Shown here: piece after piece, positions 34,919 to 43,957 of the stretch
Layout: each line of letters starts with the position of its first letter
How positions within the stretch are numbered: the stretch's first letter is position 1
Origin: Terriglobales bacterium
Lineage (GTDB): Bacteria > Acidobacteriota > Terriglobia > Terriglobales > Acidobacteriaceae
DNA length: 51,083 nt
Direction: 5' to 3'
Assembly: GCA_025980765.1 (NCBI GenBank)
Contig: JAICXB010000030.1
Location: 1-51,083 of the forward strand
Notes under the pieces: model-generated
Seen by the model: only the letters and a program-made list of their open reading frames with translations
The model's database searches: none
What the model was told of the DNA's origin: nothing
Made by a program: the position numbers and the translations under genes

Positions 34919-35016
34919 TCGTAATTGAGTAATTTGGTAATCGGGTAATTTGAAAATCGGACTGGCCGATTTTTCAATTACCCGATTATGAAATTACACA
35001 ATTACGCAATTTTCAT
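34919..35016. repeat. AT-rich head-to-head palindrome between two divergent esterase genes
   Basis: The left arm TCGTAATTGAGTAATTTGGT and following, and the right arm TTCAATTACCCGATTATG and following, meet around AAAATCGGACTGGCCGATTTT, itself a perfect AAATCGG/CCGATTT pair. It is an empty member of the 155/574 family, lying in the divergent promoter region. Confidence 0.85.
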
Positions 35017-35042
35017 TTCCGTGTACTCTAACAAAACAACCG

Positions 35043-35906
35043 ATGACCACCGACAACCCCGAGATCGCAAACGAGCAAGTTGCCGATCAAGCTCTGACTG
35101 TTGAAGACGAGCAGGAGAGCTTCGATGGCGTGCACAATACCGACAGCGTCGAGCGCGTCCACAACTTCACCTCGCGATTTCTGCCATACCGGCGCGATCT
35201 GGTGGTTTATCTTCCTCCCGACTATGAGGAAAACGAAGAGCGGCGCTACCCCACGCTCTATCTGCACGATGGACAAAACCTTTTCGATCCCGAAACCGCG
35301 TACGTGCGCGGCAAGGACTGGAGAGTGGATGAAACCGCCGACGCGCTGATTCGTGCCGGCGAGATCGAGCCGCTGATCATTGTCGGCATCTTCAATACCG
35401 GCGAGCACCGCCTCGAGGAATACACGCCCACCGCGGACCGCAAGCTGGGCGGCGGACACGCCGAGCTCTATGGCCGCATGCTGGTAGAAGAACTAAAGCC
35501 CTATGTCGAATCGCGCTATCGTGTCCTGCCCGGTCCGGCCTATACCGGTCTGGGAGGCTCCTCGCTAGGTGGTCTGGCAACTGTCTATCTAGGTTTCAGC
35601 TATCCGGAAATTTTCGGAAAGCTGGCGGTGCTCTCTCCCTCGGTGTGGTGGGACAACAAAGCCATTCTCAAGATAATCGCCAAAACTCGCCCCAAGCCGC
35701 GGCTGAAGATCTGGCTCGATATGGGAACCGAGGAAAGCAAAACCGGACTCCGCGACGCCAATCTCCTGCGCGACGTGCTGGTCAAGAAAGGCTGGCTGCC
35801 GGGCGACGACCTCCACTATGAAGTGATCCCCGGCGGCAAACACGAGGAAGCAGCGTGGGCCGCGCGCGTCGAGTCTGTACTCCGCTATCTGTTTCCGCCA
35901 CGCTGA
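35043..35906 (+). CDS. Putative esterase (alpha/beta-hydrolase, Fes/esterase-D-like)
   Basis: A 287-residue protein with RRDLVVYLPPDYEENEERRY, PTLYLHDGQNLFDPETAY and nucleophile motif GLGGSSLGGLATVYLG, followed by VIPGGKHEEAAWAARV with the catalytic His. It has no signal peptide; the first 30 residues are acidic and probably disordered. It is oriented away from the esterase at 34198-34911 and shares its intergenic region. Confidence 0.87.
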   Translation: MTTDNPEIANEQVADQALTVEDEQESFDGVHNTDSVERVHNFTSRFLPYRRDLVVYLPPDYEENEERRYPTLYLHDGQNLFDPETAYVRGKDWRVDETADALIRAGEIEPLIIVGIFNTGEHRLEEYTPTADRKLGGGHAELYGRMLVEELKPYVESRYRVLPGPAYTGLGGSSLGGLATVYLGFSYPEIFGKLAVLSPSVWWDNKAILKIIAKTRPKPRLKIWLDMGTEESKTGLRDANLLRDVLVKKGWLPGDDLHYEVIPGGKHEEAAWAARVESVLRYLFPPR

Positions 35907-36014
35907 GTCCATTTTTTAAGACTAAAATCAAGACCAACACCTCGCACGAAGTTCAAGGATCGGACGGACCCCATCCATATTCACGTCTGGTTGACGGCTC
36001 CGAGCATCAGGTGT

Positions 36015-36040
36015 AGAGACGCGGCATGTGCCGCGTCTCT
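36015..36040. terminator. Perfect 12-bp hairpin between convergent genes
   Basis: AGAGACGCGGCA and TGCCGCGTCTCT are perfect inverted arms around TG. It lies between the esterase stop (35906) and the stop of the giant exported protein (36049), which face each other, so a bidirectional terminator role is plausible. The following T run is short. It is also a member of the dispersed element seen at 4902-4980. Confidence 0.55.
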
Positions 36041-36048
36041 TTACCGTG

Positions 36049-39000
36049 TCAATTACCGATGCACATGTAGTTGACCACCGCTTGGGTTGGGTTATTCACA
36101 AAGAGGCTGAAATGCGAAGAATCGGCAACTTCTACAGATACGGGAATCTGAGAGGCGGATACAACTGTCGCATTACAGATGTAACTACTATTTGCAAAAA
36201 CTGCAGCTCCCGATAAGGTTACCGTCAGCACATTATTCACCAGAGTTGCAGTTTTGCCAGCGATCGCCTGCCCACTAACAATATGCGAGTTCGTCTGGTT
36301 TCCATTGTTGTCGTAGGTAACGGGCACACCCGCGACTCCGCCACCTTCCAACGTAATAGCTGCAAGCTGATTTTCGGTTGAGAGATCATTAAGCGACACC
36401 TCTTGGACCTGGAAGGTTGTTGCTTGTGTGGGCTGGAACTGGATTGTCAAGGTGCAAGTTCCAGTACCGGGCACGATGTTGCTACCGCCGTTGGGGATTG
36501 CGCACGTGTTCGCAGTGATCGAATACGGCGAAAAAGGTCCTGAGAGGGTGAAGCTCACGGCGCTCGCGCTGGAATTAGATACAGTGAAGCTCGTGCTGGC
36601 GGAAGTCCCTACCGGAATATCTCCAAAATCCATAAATGAAGGAAAGATGCTCAATGAGGAGCCGACGGGTGGAGGAGTAGCTATGGTGCCAGTCCCGTTG
36701 ACATTAATCATCTTAACGACCGTAGGTGTATCCACACCGATGCTGATCGTAACGGTCCCTTGAAAGATCTGGCCCTGGGTTGGATTCGCGGCCTTCGGCG
36801 TAAACAGAACCGTAAGTTGGCAGGATTGGTTCGGAGCGATCGTCTGGCATTGGGGGGATACGGGAAAATCCGTGGGATCAGAAGAGTTCGCATTAATGTT
36901 GGTGATCGCGGTTGAGCCAGGATTGAGCAGTGCCACCGTGAGAACAGATGGGATGCCACCATTGATCTGAGTCGGTTGGAAGGTGAGGCTGTTGGTGACC
37001 ACGATAAGACCTGCGGACTGTCCGGTGTCATTGCTCTTGGGATCGTGTTTCCACACGTCAACACGAAACGTCAACTGAGAGGGCGGATTCTGGTTTTCAC
37101 CTTCTCCGTTGTTGAGATCGCAGCCACGCACCACTGCAGTTCCCGGCCCGCCAATAAAGCCCGTGACCTGGATGCCGCTGAGATTGTCAAAGTCTGATGA
37201 TGCGCCTACTACCACCGAGTCGCCATCGGCCGCGCCGGGTACGTTAATTGGAAAATCAATACAATTTCCCCCTGACATATTGGTGGGTATCTGCACGGTT
37301 GCAGTCGTCGACAGATGCTGGGTGATCGTTTGTCCGCCGCCAATTGCGAGCGAGCTCGCGGAAACGAGCCCGCCATTGGCGGAATCGACGGTGAGAATAT
37401 CAGTGGGAGAGTCGGTGCCGGCCTTCGCGCGCAGTACGACTCCGCCAACATTGTTGCTCAGGATCGCCGCGGGCCCACTTCCGTTCTGAGACACGTTGAT
37501 GGCTGCATTGGTGCCGCTCCCCACAAACACCCCACTGACGCCCGGAAGTCCGGTAAGCATCGATCCATCACCGACAAAATGGGCTGCATTGACGGTTCCG
37601 CTGGTCTGCACGTTGCCGTTGCCATCTACATTGAAAACGGAATTCAGATTTGAACCAGTTCCAACAAGACCTGCGAACAAGGTTCCTGACGAACTCGGCA
37701 CTTTTGCTTGAATTGCCTGGCCGTTTGGACTTTGCACTTCGGCAAGCACGCCGATTCCATTGCCGGTCGTGGCCTGATTGTTGCCGTGAACGCCGGTCCC
37801 ATTGGGACTTTGCGAAAATCCGCCGACGCCTTCATTGAAGGCGTTCTTACCATTGGCAAATCCACGAACACCGGCTCCGCCGTCGCCGTTGTTGTTGCCC
37901 TGCACACCTACGGCGGTTGGTGTGTTCACATCGCCGGAAACACCGAAGACGGTTCCGCTCGTTGCTGACGCGAAACCCTCAACTCCGGTCGCAAAATCGG
38001 TACTGCTGTCCACTCGGCCGCGCACGCCATTCGTAACCCCAGTCAGCGAGTTGGCTTTGCCCACTACGCCGGTTCCAAACGGGTCATTTGCGACGCCACG
38101 CACGCCCACGCCGCCTTGCGTTCCTTGGCTGGTAACTTCGGGAACAGTGGCGGTAGTAACTCCCAAAATTCCCTGGCCACCAGGAGCGTCTTCGGTGCCT
38201 CCAATCGCAAAACCCGTGGGGATATTGGGATTGCTTCCATTGTTAGTGTCATGAGCGAGCAGCCCGCCGTTAAATCCAACCAGGCGAAGAGCCCCGCTGG
38301 TATCGATCCTGAACACCTGGGCCAATTTTCCCGTAGCGTCCGGGGCCTGTCCGACCAGGAGAGGCAGCGGGCCGTTGGCACTCGTTCCGGTATTCGTGAC
38401 AGTAAGCGGAGGCGTGGTATCGGAGGTGATGCTTTGAGGGCCATTGACCGAAATGGGATTGCCATTCAGGCCTTGGAAAGAGTTGGCCTTCACGTTGCCG
38501 CTGGCGTCGACGCTGAAGACCTGGTCGGTGCAGGGAGGACTATCGCAATCCTGCACCGGCGAGCGACCTTCGCCGACGATGATCATGCCGATCGAGGAGC
38601 CGTTGTTGATAAAGTCAGCGGCCGTGGAATTGGGATCACTGGTGTTGATTTGCCCCTGAACTCCGATTTGCCGGCCAGTAGACGCAGTTGCAATTCCCAC
38701 CACACCAGTAGCGGCATTTTTCGTCGTGCTTATCCCGGTAGCGAGCCCGGCAACACCGGCGCCGCCACCGTCGTTGGCGTTCGTCCTGCCGGCAACGCCA
38801 ACGGTAAATCCAGTGGCATTCAATTGATCGCCGAATATCGCTACTGGAGGTAAAGGAGCAATCGGGTTGGGGTTGGGAATTCCCGGAGTATTGCTGGTCA
38901 CCACGAGCGTGTTCTGCGGAGCAGCATTGCCATCCAGGCGAAAAACCTCGGTGCCGTTGCTCTGACCGCTCAGGATCGCTCCCGTTCCGTTGTTGTTCAC

Positions 39001-41232
39001 TGTAAGTTGCGCGACGGGAGCAGCTTCTCCTGTCCCCAGGCCTACGAAACCCTGATTGAAAATTGCGTTGTTCCCAATTAGGGAAAATGGCGAAGCGCCA
39101 GCCGGGCCGGTGGCGCCAGTTGCTCCGGTCGCCCCGGTTGCGCCAGTAGGTCCAGTGGGGCCCTGTGGACCAGTGGGGCCAGCAGGACCGGGAGGACCCT
39201 GCGCGCCAGTACCTCCCGGTATATTCTTCAATCCCGAACCGTCACCAACAAACTTGGCGGCGCTCACAGTTCCATTTTGGTCCACACTGAACACCTCGGT
39301 ACCAGAAGCTTGCCCGCTGAGGATCTTTCCACCCGCCAGATTGTTAAATACTCCGGCCACTCCCTGTGGACTTACGGTGGTGCCTTCCACTCCGATGGCA
39401 TTGCCGCTGGTTGCCAATGCCTGACCGATAACGCCTACTCCGTTGCCCGCTGAGCTGCTCTGTCCCTGCACGCCAAACCCGGTACCTGAGACATTCGTTG
39501 TTTGCCCCAGCACTCCCACCGCATTCAGATTGTCGGCAATGCCGCGGACTCCGTTCACGGGCAGAGTGCTGGTGGTATTCGTTGCCCTGGCAAACACCGC
39601 AGCCGCGTTATCCCCAGCGGCGAGAGCGAGTACGCCGTCCCCTTTACCCGTAGTTGCGGTCGAGTTCCCGACGATTCCGAATCCTGCCGGGGCATCCTCA
39701 ACTCCGATCACTGCGGCCCCGCCAGCTTCCGCATTGGTATTAGTGTCGTGTGAGAATACGCCAGCCTGAACGCCGCTGACTGCTACGCCGAAGCCGCTGA
39801 ACACTCCGGTGCGGTCGATGCTGAAAACCTGTTGGCCATTGGCTTGTCCACTGACCAAAAAGTCCCCGGTTGTGCTGTTCACCACCAGCGCCGTGCCGGT
39901 GCCGGTTTGGGTTATGGAGACTGCTTGCGTGCTGTTGTTGGATGTGAAGCTGCCATTACTGCCGCCGCTAATTCCGGTCAAACCTGATCCATCGCCGACG
40001 AAGCGCGTTGCCGTTACAACGCCGCTGGCGGCGACATTGCCCTGCGAGTCCACGGCAAATTTCTGCGCGCCATTCAATTCCCCTTTTAGGATGGTCGCTC
40101 CGGATTGGGATACGTTAAATAAGCCGGCTGTGCCGTCGGGACTCAGAGTTTCTCCCATCACGCCCACTGCGGTTCCTGTCGGCGAAGACGCGGTCCCATG
40201 CACGCCGACGCCGCTCGCGCCGGTTGCTTGTCCTTGAACTCCGGTCCCGGTGGCTCCCGAGGACTGGCCAACCACTCCGCTTCCGCTGCCCGTTTGTGAG
40301 GAGGCGAAGCCGACTACTCCTTGTCCGGAGTCCGCCGCACTGTCGCCACGAACGCCTACCGCAGTTCCCGTGGCCGCCAATGCGGTGCCGTGGATTCCCA
40401 TTCCGGTACTCGAAGTCGAGGTTCCGTTCACGGCAACCGTGCCAGTGGTCGCCGCATTTACTCCCATACCTGTGCCACTTTGGTTTACAAACACCACTTC
40501 GTTTCCGCTGGTGTCGGAAAAACTCGCGGCTCCCGCGCCGGTGAGTCCCTGCTGCGCGACCGTGGGTTGCACTCTGCCAACGGAATTGTTGCTGCCCTTA
40601 CTGTCGTCGATTCCGCCGGGCTGCGGCTTCGTGCCTCCATTCGCGGCAGAAGCGGCCTGCATGGCTTGCAAGACGGACTGCTGTACCGCTGCCTGCATGT
40701 CACTCTTCGTGACATACTCTCCCGCGCCTTTACCGTCGAGCTTGGCCGCATCTTCGGCTTTCAGCGCGAACGGAACGCTCACCAGCAAGAGTCTGGGCTG
40801 CGGCGGCTCGCCTTCTACGGTTACTTCCAACCAGCGCGCTGCACCCGAGGTGAAGGCTTCCACCGGCACTCCCGCAAGCGCCGACGCGCCCAGCATTACC
40901 GAGTACTGGCCGGTAGCATCGATGTTGACGATTTGAGTCTCGCTCCAGATTGGCTCTCCGCCTTCCTGCTGGGCATACAGGGAGAAGGTCACCATGCGAG
41001 TAGCTGGAGCTGCGGGCGCGCCGACCCGGCTATGGACCGGCAGCTGTCCTACAAACCGCACCAGCCGCGGCACTGAGTTTCCGATCTCCTGCCGAACCGC
41101 CATCGATTGGTCCGCATCGGCGACGGCTTCCACGCGCTGAAGACGAGTCAGAGCTGTCTGTTGTGCGGAACAGACGAACGCAGGACAAACGATTATGAAA
41201 ACGGCAGTAAGCGATATAGCCGGATGGGGCAT
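36049..41232 (-). CDS. Giant exported repeat protein with collagen-like tract and Ig-like C-terminal domains
   Basis: A 1727-residue protein. Residues 1-24 form a signal peptide (LTAVFIIVCPAFVCSAQQ). Residues to about 180 form an N-terminal domain (LVRFVGQLPVHSR, VSVPFALKAEDAAKLDGKGA). A very long array of degenerate repeats follows (TGVGV-G-like turns and RFVGDGSGLTGI-like units, at least three clear). A collagen-like Gly-Pro-x/Gly-Ala-Thr tract lies near residues 672-712. Two domains near 1410-1530 and 1540-1640 (SLSIFPSFMDFGDIPVGTSA) resemble ASH/HYDIN-type 'choice-of-anchor D' modules. Such proteins are common in Acidobacteria and are thought to be surface or secreted fibres. An AAGGAG site precedes the ATG. 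It is preceded on the same strand by glgA across a 262-bp gap. Confidence 0.85.
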   Translation of the reverse strand: MPHPAISLTAVFIIVCPAFVCSAQQTALTRLQRVEAVADADQSMAVRQEIGNSVPRLVRFVGQLPVHSRVGAPAAPATRMVTFSLYAQQEGGEPIWSETQIVNIDATGQYSVMLGASALAGVPVEAFTSGAARWLEVTVEGEPPQPRLLLVSVPFALKAEDAAKLDGKGAGEYVTKSDMQAAVQQSVLQAMQAASAANGGTKPQPGGIDDSKGSNNSVGRVQPTVAQQGLTGAGAASFSDTSGNEVVFVNQSGTGMGVNAATTGTVAVNGTSTSSTGMGIHGTALAATGTAVGVRGDSAADSGQGVVGFASSQTGSGSGVVGQSSGATGTGVQGQATGASGVGVHGTASSPTGTAVGVMGETLSPDGTAGLFNVSQSGATILKGELNGAQKFAVDSQGNVAASGVVTATRFVGDGSGLTGISGGSNGSFTSNNSTQAVSITQTGTGTALVVNSTTGDFLVSGQANGQQVFSIDRTGVFSGFGVAVSGVQAGVFSHDTNTNAEAGGAAVIGVEDAPAGFGIVGNSTATTGKGDGVLALAAGDNAAAVFARATNTTSTLPVNGVRGIADNLNAVGVLGQTTNVSGTGFGVQGQSSSAGNGVGVIGQALATSGNAIGVEGTTVSPQGVAGVFNNLAGGKILSGQASGTEVFSVDQNGTVSAAKFVGDGSGLKNIPGGTGAQGPPGPAGPTGPQGPTGPTGATGATGATGATGPAGASPFSLIGNNAIFNQGFVGLGTGEAAPVAQLTVNNNGTGAILSGQSNGTEVFRLDGNAAPQNTLVVTSNTPGIPNPNPIAPLPPVAIFGDQLNATGFTVGVAGRTNANDGGGAGVAGLATGISTTKNAATGVVGIATASTGRQIGVQGQINTSDPNSTAADFINNGSSIGMIIVGEGRSPVQDCDSPPCTDQVFSVDASGNVKANSFQGLNGNPISVNGPQSITSDTTPPLTVTNTGTSANGPLPLLVGQAPDATGKLAQVFRIDTSGALRLVGFNGGLLAHDTNNGSNPNIPTGFAIGGTEDAPGGQGILGVTTATVPEVTSQGTQGGVGVRGVANDPFGTGVVGKANSLTGVTNGVRGRVDSSTDFATGVEGFASATSGTVFGVSGDVNTPTAVGVQGNNNGDGGAGVRGFANGKNAFNEGVGGFSQSPNGTGVHGNNQATTGNGIGVLAEVQSPNGQAIQAKVPSSSGTLFAGLVGTGSNLNSVFNVDGNGNVQTSGTVNAAHFVGDGSMLTGLPGVSGVFVGSGTNAAINVSQNGSGPAAILSNNVGGVVLRAKAGTDSPTDILTVDSANGGLVSASSLAIGGGQTITQHLSTTATVQIPTNMSGGNCIDFPINVPGAADGDSVVVGASSDFDNLSGIQVTGFIGGPGTAVVRGCDLNNGEGENQNPPSQLTFRVDVWKHDPKSNDTGQSAGLIVVTNSLTFQPTQINGGIPSVLTVALLNPGSTAITNINANSSDPTDFPVSPQCQTIAPNQSCQLTVLFTPKAANPTQGQIFQGTVTISIGVDTPTVVKMINVNGTGTIATPPPVGSSLSIFPSFMDFGDIPVGTSASTSFTVSNSSASAVSFTLSGPFSPYSITANTCAIPNGGSNIVPGTGTCTLTIQFQPTQATTFQVQEVSLNDLSTENQLAAITLEGGGVAGVPVTYDNNGNQTNSHIVSGQAIAGKTATLVNNVLTVTLSGAAVFANSSYICNATVVSASQIPVSVEVADSSHFSLFVNNPTQAVVNYMCIGN

Positions 41233-41390
41233 GGCAACTCCTTAGAATTCCTGCTGGTGATTTATTTCGGGGCCGGTCGAATCTGAAGAATGCTGTTCCA
41301 CAACACAAGCCTCACAAGGCCGGAACAAGCCTGCGGCTTGCGTTAAGGCTTTAGTTATCTGGGGGAGTTAAGCCGTGTCACACTAACAAA

Positions 41391-41411
41391 GCGTTGATTC
41401 AGAGTCAACGC
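41391..41411. other. Hairpin GCGTTGA / TCAACGC upstream of the giant exported-protein gene
   Basis: Perfect 7-bp arms with loop TTCAGAG in the gap between the glgA stop (41495) and the start at 41232. It could be a terminator for glgA or a 5' regulatory structure. I see nothing else distinctive in the 262-bp gap besides the AAGGAG ribosome-binding site near 41240. Confidence 0.4.
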
Positions 41412-41494
41412 GGATACTCGCGTGCTACGTAATCTTCGCAGGTTATTCAATAACTGATTAACTGCCGGCGAATACACTAATCGACACTTCTGTC

Positions 41495-42943
41495 TTAGGG
41501 ATGCAAGGCACGCGCCTGCTCATATACACGGAGATACTCATCCGCCGGTTCCTTCCAGGAAAAGCTCTGGCGCATACCGTTGAGCATGATTTGCTTCCAC
41601 GCTGTCCGATCCTGGAATACCGCCAGAGCTTCGCGTAATCCGGAGCGCAGATGCGCGGCATCGTATCCTGTGAACTTAAAACCAGTTCCCTTTCGGGTCG
41701 CCGGATTCCACTGCTCTACCGTATCTTCCAATCCTCCGGTCGCGCGCACGACGGGAACAGTTCCGTAGCGCATGCTGTAAATCTGAGTAAGTCCGCAAGG
41801 TTCATAATGGGAGGGCATGAGAAAGATGTCCGACCCGGCTTCGACCATGTGGGCCAGGCGGTTGTCATAGGCGATCTTTACCGAGATGCGATCGGGATAG
41901 ATGTAGTGCAGCGACCGGAACATCTCTTCAAACCGCCGCTCGCCGGTGCCCAAAACGATCAGCACCATCTCCTCCAAAACCAGCTCGTCGAGCGCGGCCT
42001 CGAGCAGGTCAAAGCCCTTTTGCGCGGCAAAGCGCGAGATCATTCCCACTACGGGCCAATTAGACCTTTCTTTCGGAATTCCGTATTCGGCCAGCAGCGC
42101 GGCTTTGCATTTGGCCTTGCCGCTCAAATCGGCGCTTGAGAAGCGCGCCGCAATGTAGCGGTCGTTCTCCGGGTCCCACTCACCATAATCCACGCCATTC
42201 ACGATGCCGATCACGCGATTTCCTTTTTTCAGCACTGTATCGGACAAGCCAAACGCGTAGTCGGGTCTGCGGATCTCCTCGGCGTAGGTGCGGCTGACAG
42301 TAGTCACGAAATCGGAATAGACGATTCCTCCCTTGAGGAAATTGACCTGGTCGTAGAACTCGAGCCGGTCCAGGGTGAACAGCGACCAGGGGAGCAGCAG
42401 CTTCGGCATCGTGCTGGAAGGAAAAACACCCTGGTAGCCGATATTGTGAATGGTAAGCACGGTGGCGACGTGGTCGAAGCTGGAATCGTAGGCATAGACG
42501 CTGCGCAGCAGCACCGGAAGCAGCGCCGCCTGCCAATCGTGGACGTGGAAAACATGCGGTACGCCCAGACGTTTCGAGGACTCGATGACGGCGCGGCAAA
42601 ACATCGAGTAGCGCTCGGCGTTGTCGCCATAGTCGCCGCCGGCATCGCCGTAGATTCCATCACGGAAAGTAAACTCTGGATGGTCGACAAAGTAGAATTG
42701 CACTCCATCGTGTTTACCGCCGTCGAGGATTTGCGGAAAAAGAAGAAAGTCGCGGAAGGGGATAGTGAGGTTGGGAATCGCGACCCGCTCTTGCTGCAGC
42801 CGAGTGTGTTTATAGCGCGGAAGGAATACGCTGACCTCGTGACCCTGAGCGGCAATCGCTTTAGGCAGTGCGCCAATCACATCGGCGAGGCCTCCGGTTT
42901 TGGAGTACGGCACTCCCTCAGAGGCGGCGAAGGTGATTCGCAT
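41495..42943 (-). CDS. glgA: Glycogen synthase (ADP-glucose type)
   Basis: A 482-residue GT5 glycosyltransferase that elongates alpha-1,4-glucan from ADP-glucose. The N-terminal KTGGLADVIGALP motif (K15) contacts ADP-glucose. HVHDWQAALLPVLLR, TIHNIGYQGVF, GISRFAAQKG-type (VGMISRFAAQKGFDLL), and the C-terminal MPSHYEPCGLTQIYSMRYGT are all canonical. Length is standard. It is divergent from rsmA, with an 89-bp gap that must contain both promoters. Confidence 0.95.
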   Translation of the reverse strand: MRITFAASEGVPYSKTGGLADVIGALPKAIAAQGHEVSVFLPRYKHTRLQQERVAIPNLTIPFRDFLLFPQILDGGKHDGVQFYFVDHPEFTFRDGIYGDAGGDYGDNAERYSMFCRAVIESSKRLGVPHVFHVHDWQAALLPVLLRSVYAYDSSFDHVATVLTIHNIGYQGVFPSSTMPKLLLPWSLFTLDRLEFYDQVNFLKGGIVYSDFVTTVSRTYAEEIRRPDYAFGLSDTVLKKGNRVIGIVNGVDYGEWDPENDRYIAARFSSADLSGKAKCKAALLAEYGIPKERSNWPVVGMISRFAAQKGFDLLEAALDELVLEEMVLIVLGTGERRFEEMFRSLHYIYPDRISVKIAYDNRLAHMVEAGSDIFLMPSHYEPCGLTQIYSMRYGTVPVVRATGGLEDTVEQWNPATRKGTGFKFTGYDAAHLRSGLREALAVFQDRTAWKQIMLNGMRQSFSWKEPADEYLRVYEQARALHP

Positions 42944-43032
42944 CCAGAGCTCCCCACAGCAGATTTCAAGAGCACGCGATCTCAGTGGTGCACGGAAGAG
43001 ATCGAGCGGGCAAAGGCAAACCTTCGAGTCTA

Positions 43033-43860
43033 ATGTCCTCGCGCAAGCCGGTCAACGCAACTCGCATGCGGTCGTTCTCTGGCAAAGCTAAGCTCGGCCA
43101 GAATTTCTTGCGCGATCCCAGTGCCGCGCGCCGCATTGTGGACGGACTCGGTGATCTGAGCCAGTCCACCGTTCTCGAGATCGGTCCCGGACGCGGCGCG
43201 CTGACCTCGCTGCTCGCGGAACGCGCAGAAAAGCTCATCGCCGTAGAAATCGACGAAGTCCTCGCCCGCAACCTGCAACTCGATTTCGCGGAGCGAAAAA
43301 ACGTGGAGATTCGGCGGGCAAACATTCTGCAGGTTTCAATTGCCGAGCTCACCGGCTCGTCCGCAGGCCGAATCAAAGTGGTGGGAAATATTCCTTACTA
43401 CATCACCAGCGACATCCTGCTCCATCTTTTCGCGCAGCACCAACACATCGATTTGATTGTGATCATGGTGCAGAAGGAAGTAGCTGAGCGCTTGACTGCT
43501 CAGCCGGGAACACGAGAATACGGATTGCTCACCGTAACGGCGCGTTTGTTTGCGGATATCGAAGATCTATTCACGCTTGCACCGGCGGCATTCTCTCCGC
43601 CTCCGCAGGTGTATTCCAGCGTGCTGCGGCTACGCATCTCTCCCAAATCGGGAGAGCTGAACGTCGATGTTCAACAATTTCTGGCATTCTGCAAGCTGGC
43701 ATTCGCGCATAAGCGCAAGACATTGTTCAACAACCTGCGCCGGAATTATCCCGAATCTGAGATCAGGAAGACCTTACAGTCTCTGCGGCTGCGCCAGGAT
43801 ATTCGTGCGGAGGCTCTAAGAATTGAGCAACTAGCCTCGATTCACGCGAGCTTGAGTTAA
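43033..43860 (+). CDS. rsmA: 16S rRNA (adenine1518/1519-N6,N6)-dimethyltransferase
   Basis: A 275-residue KsgA/RsmA enzyme that dimethylates two adjacent adenines in helix 45 of 16S rRNA during small-subunit assembly. Motifs are GQNFL (residues 22-26), VLEIGPGRGALT (SAM-binding, 47-58), E72 in AVEID, and the catalytic NIPYYI (119-124). The C-terminal helical domain has FCKLAFAHKRKTLFNNL. I start at ATG 43033; an in-frame upstream ATG at 42985 adds 16 poorly conserved residues. Confidence 0.94.
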   Translation: MSSRKPVNATRMRSFSGKAKLGQNFLRDPSAARRIVDGLGDLSQSTVLEIGPGRGALTSLLAERAEKLIAVEIDEVLARNLQLDFAERKNVEIRRANILQVSIAELTGSSAGRIKVVGNIPYYITSDILLHLFAQHQHIDLIVIMVQKEVAERLTAQPGTREYGLLTVTARLFADIEDLFTLAPAAFSPPPQVYSSVLRLRISPKSGELNVDVQQFLAFCKLAFAHKRKTLFNNLRRNYPESEIRKTLQSLRLRQDIRAEALRIEQLASIHASLS

Positions 43861-43905
43861 CCACAGAGGACCCGGAGGAAAGGACACTGAGAGCACAAAG
43901 CCGAA
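43861..43905 (+). repeat. Decayed CCACAGAGG-type repeat after rsmA
   Basis: CCACAGAGGACCCGGAGGAA, then AGGACACTGAGAGCACAAAG. It starts at the base after the rsmA stop. It is related to the copies at 24174, 25832 and 48317. Confidence 0.6.
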
Positions 43906-43957
43906 ATGAAACTCTAAATTTCGTCTGGGTCCTCAGTGCAAAACGATCAACTCCGAA

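Noticed and set aside
39095..39217. Phage tail-fibre gene or prophage
   Set aside because: The collagen-like tract belongs to the single large exported protein with a signal peptide; no phage structural or integrase genes accompany it.
36428..40936. Several long open frames on the + strand opposite the giant exported protein
   Set aside because: They are antisense shadows of a GC-rich repetitive gene. They lack ribosome-binding sites and show the Pro/Thr/Val bias expected from reading Gly/Thr/Asn repeats backwards.
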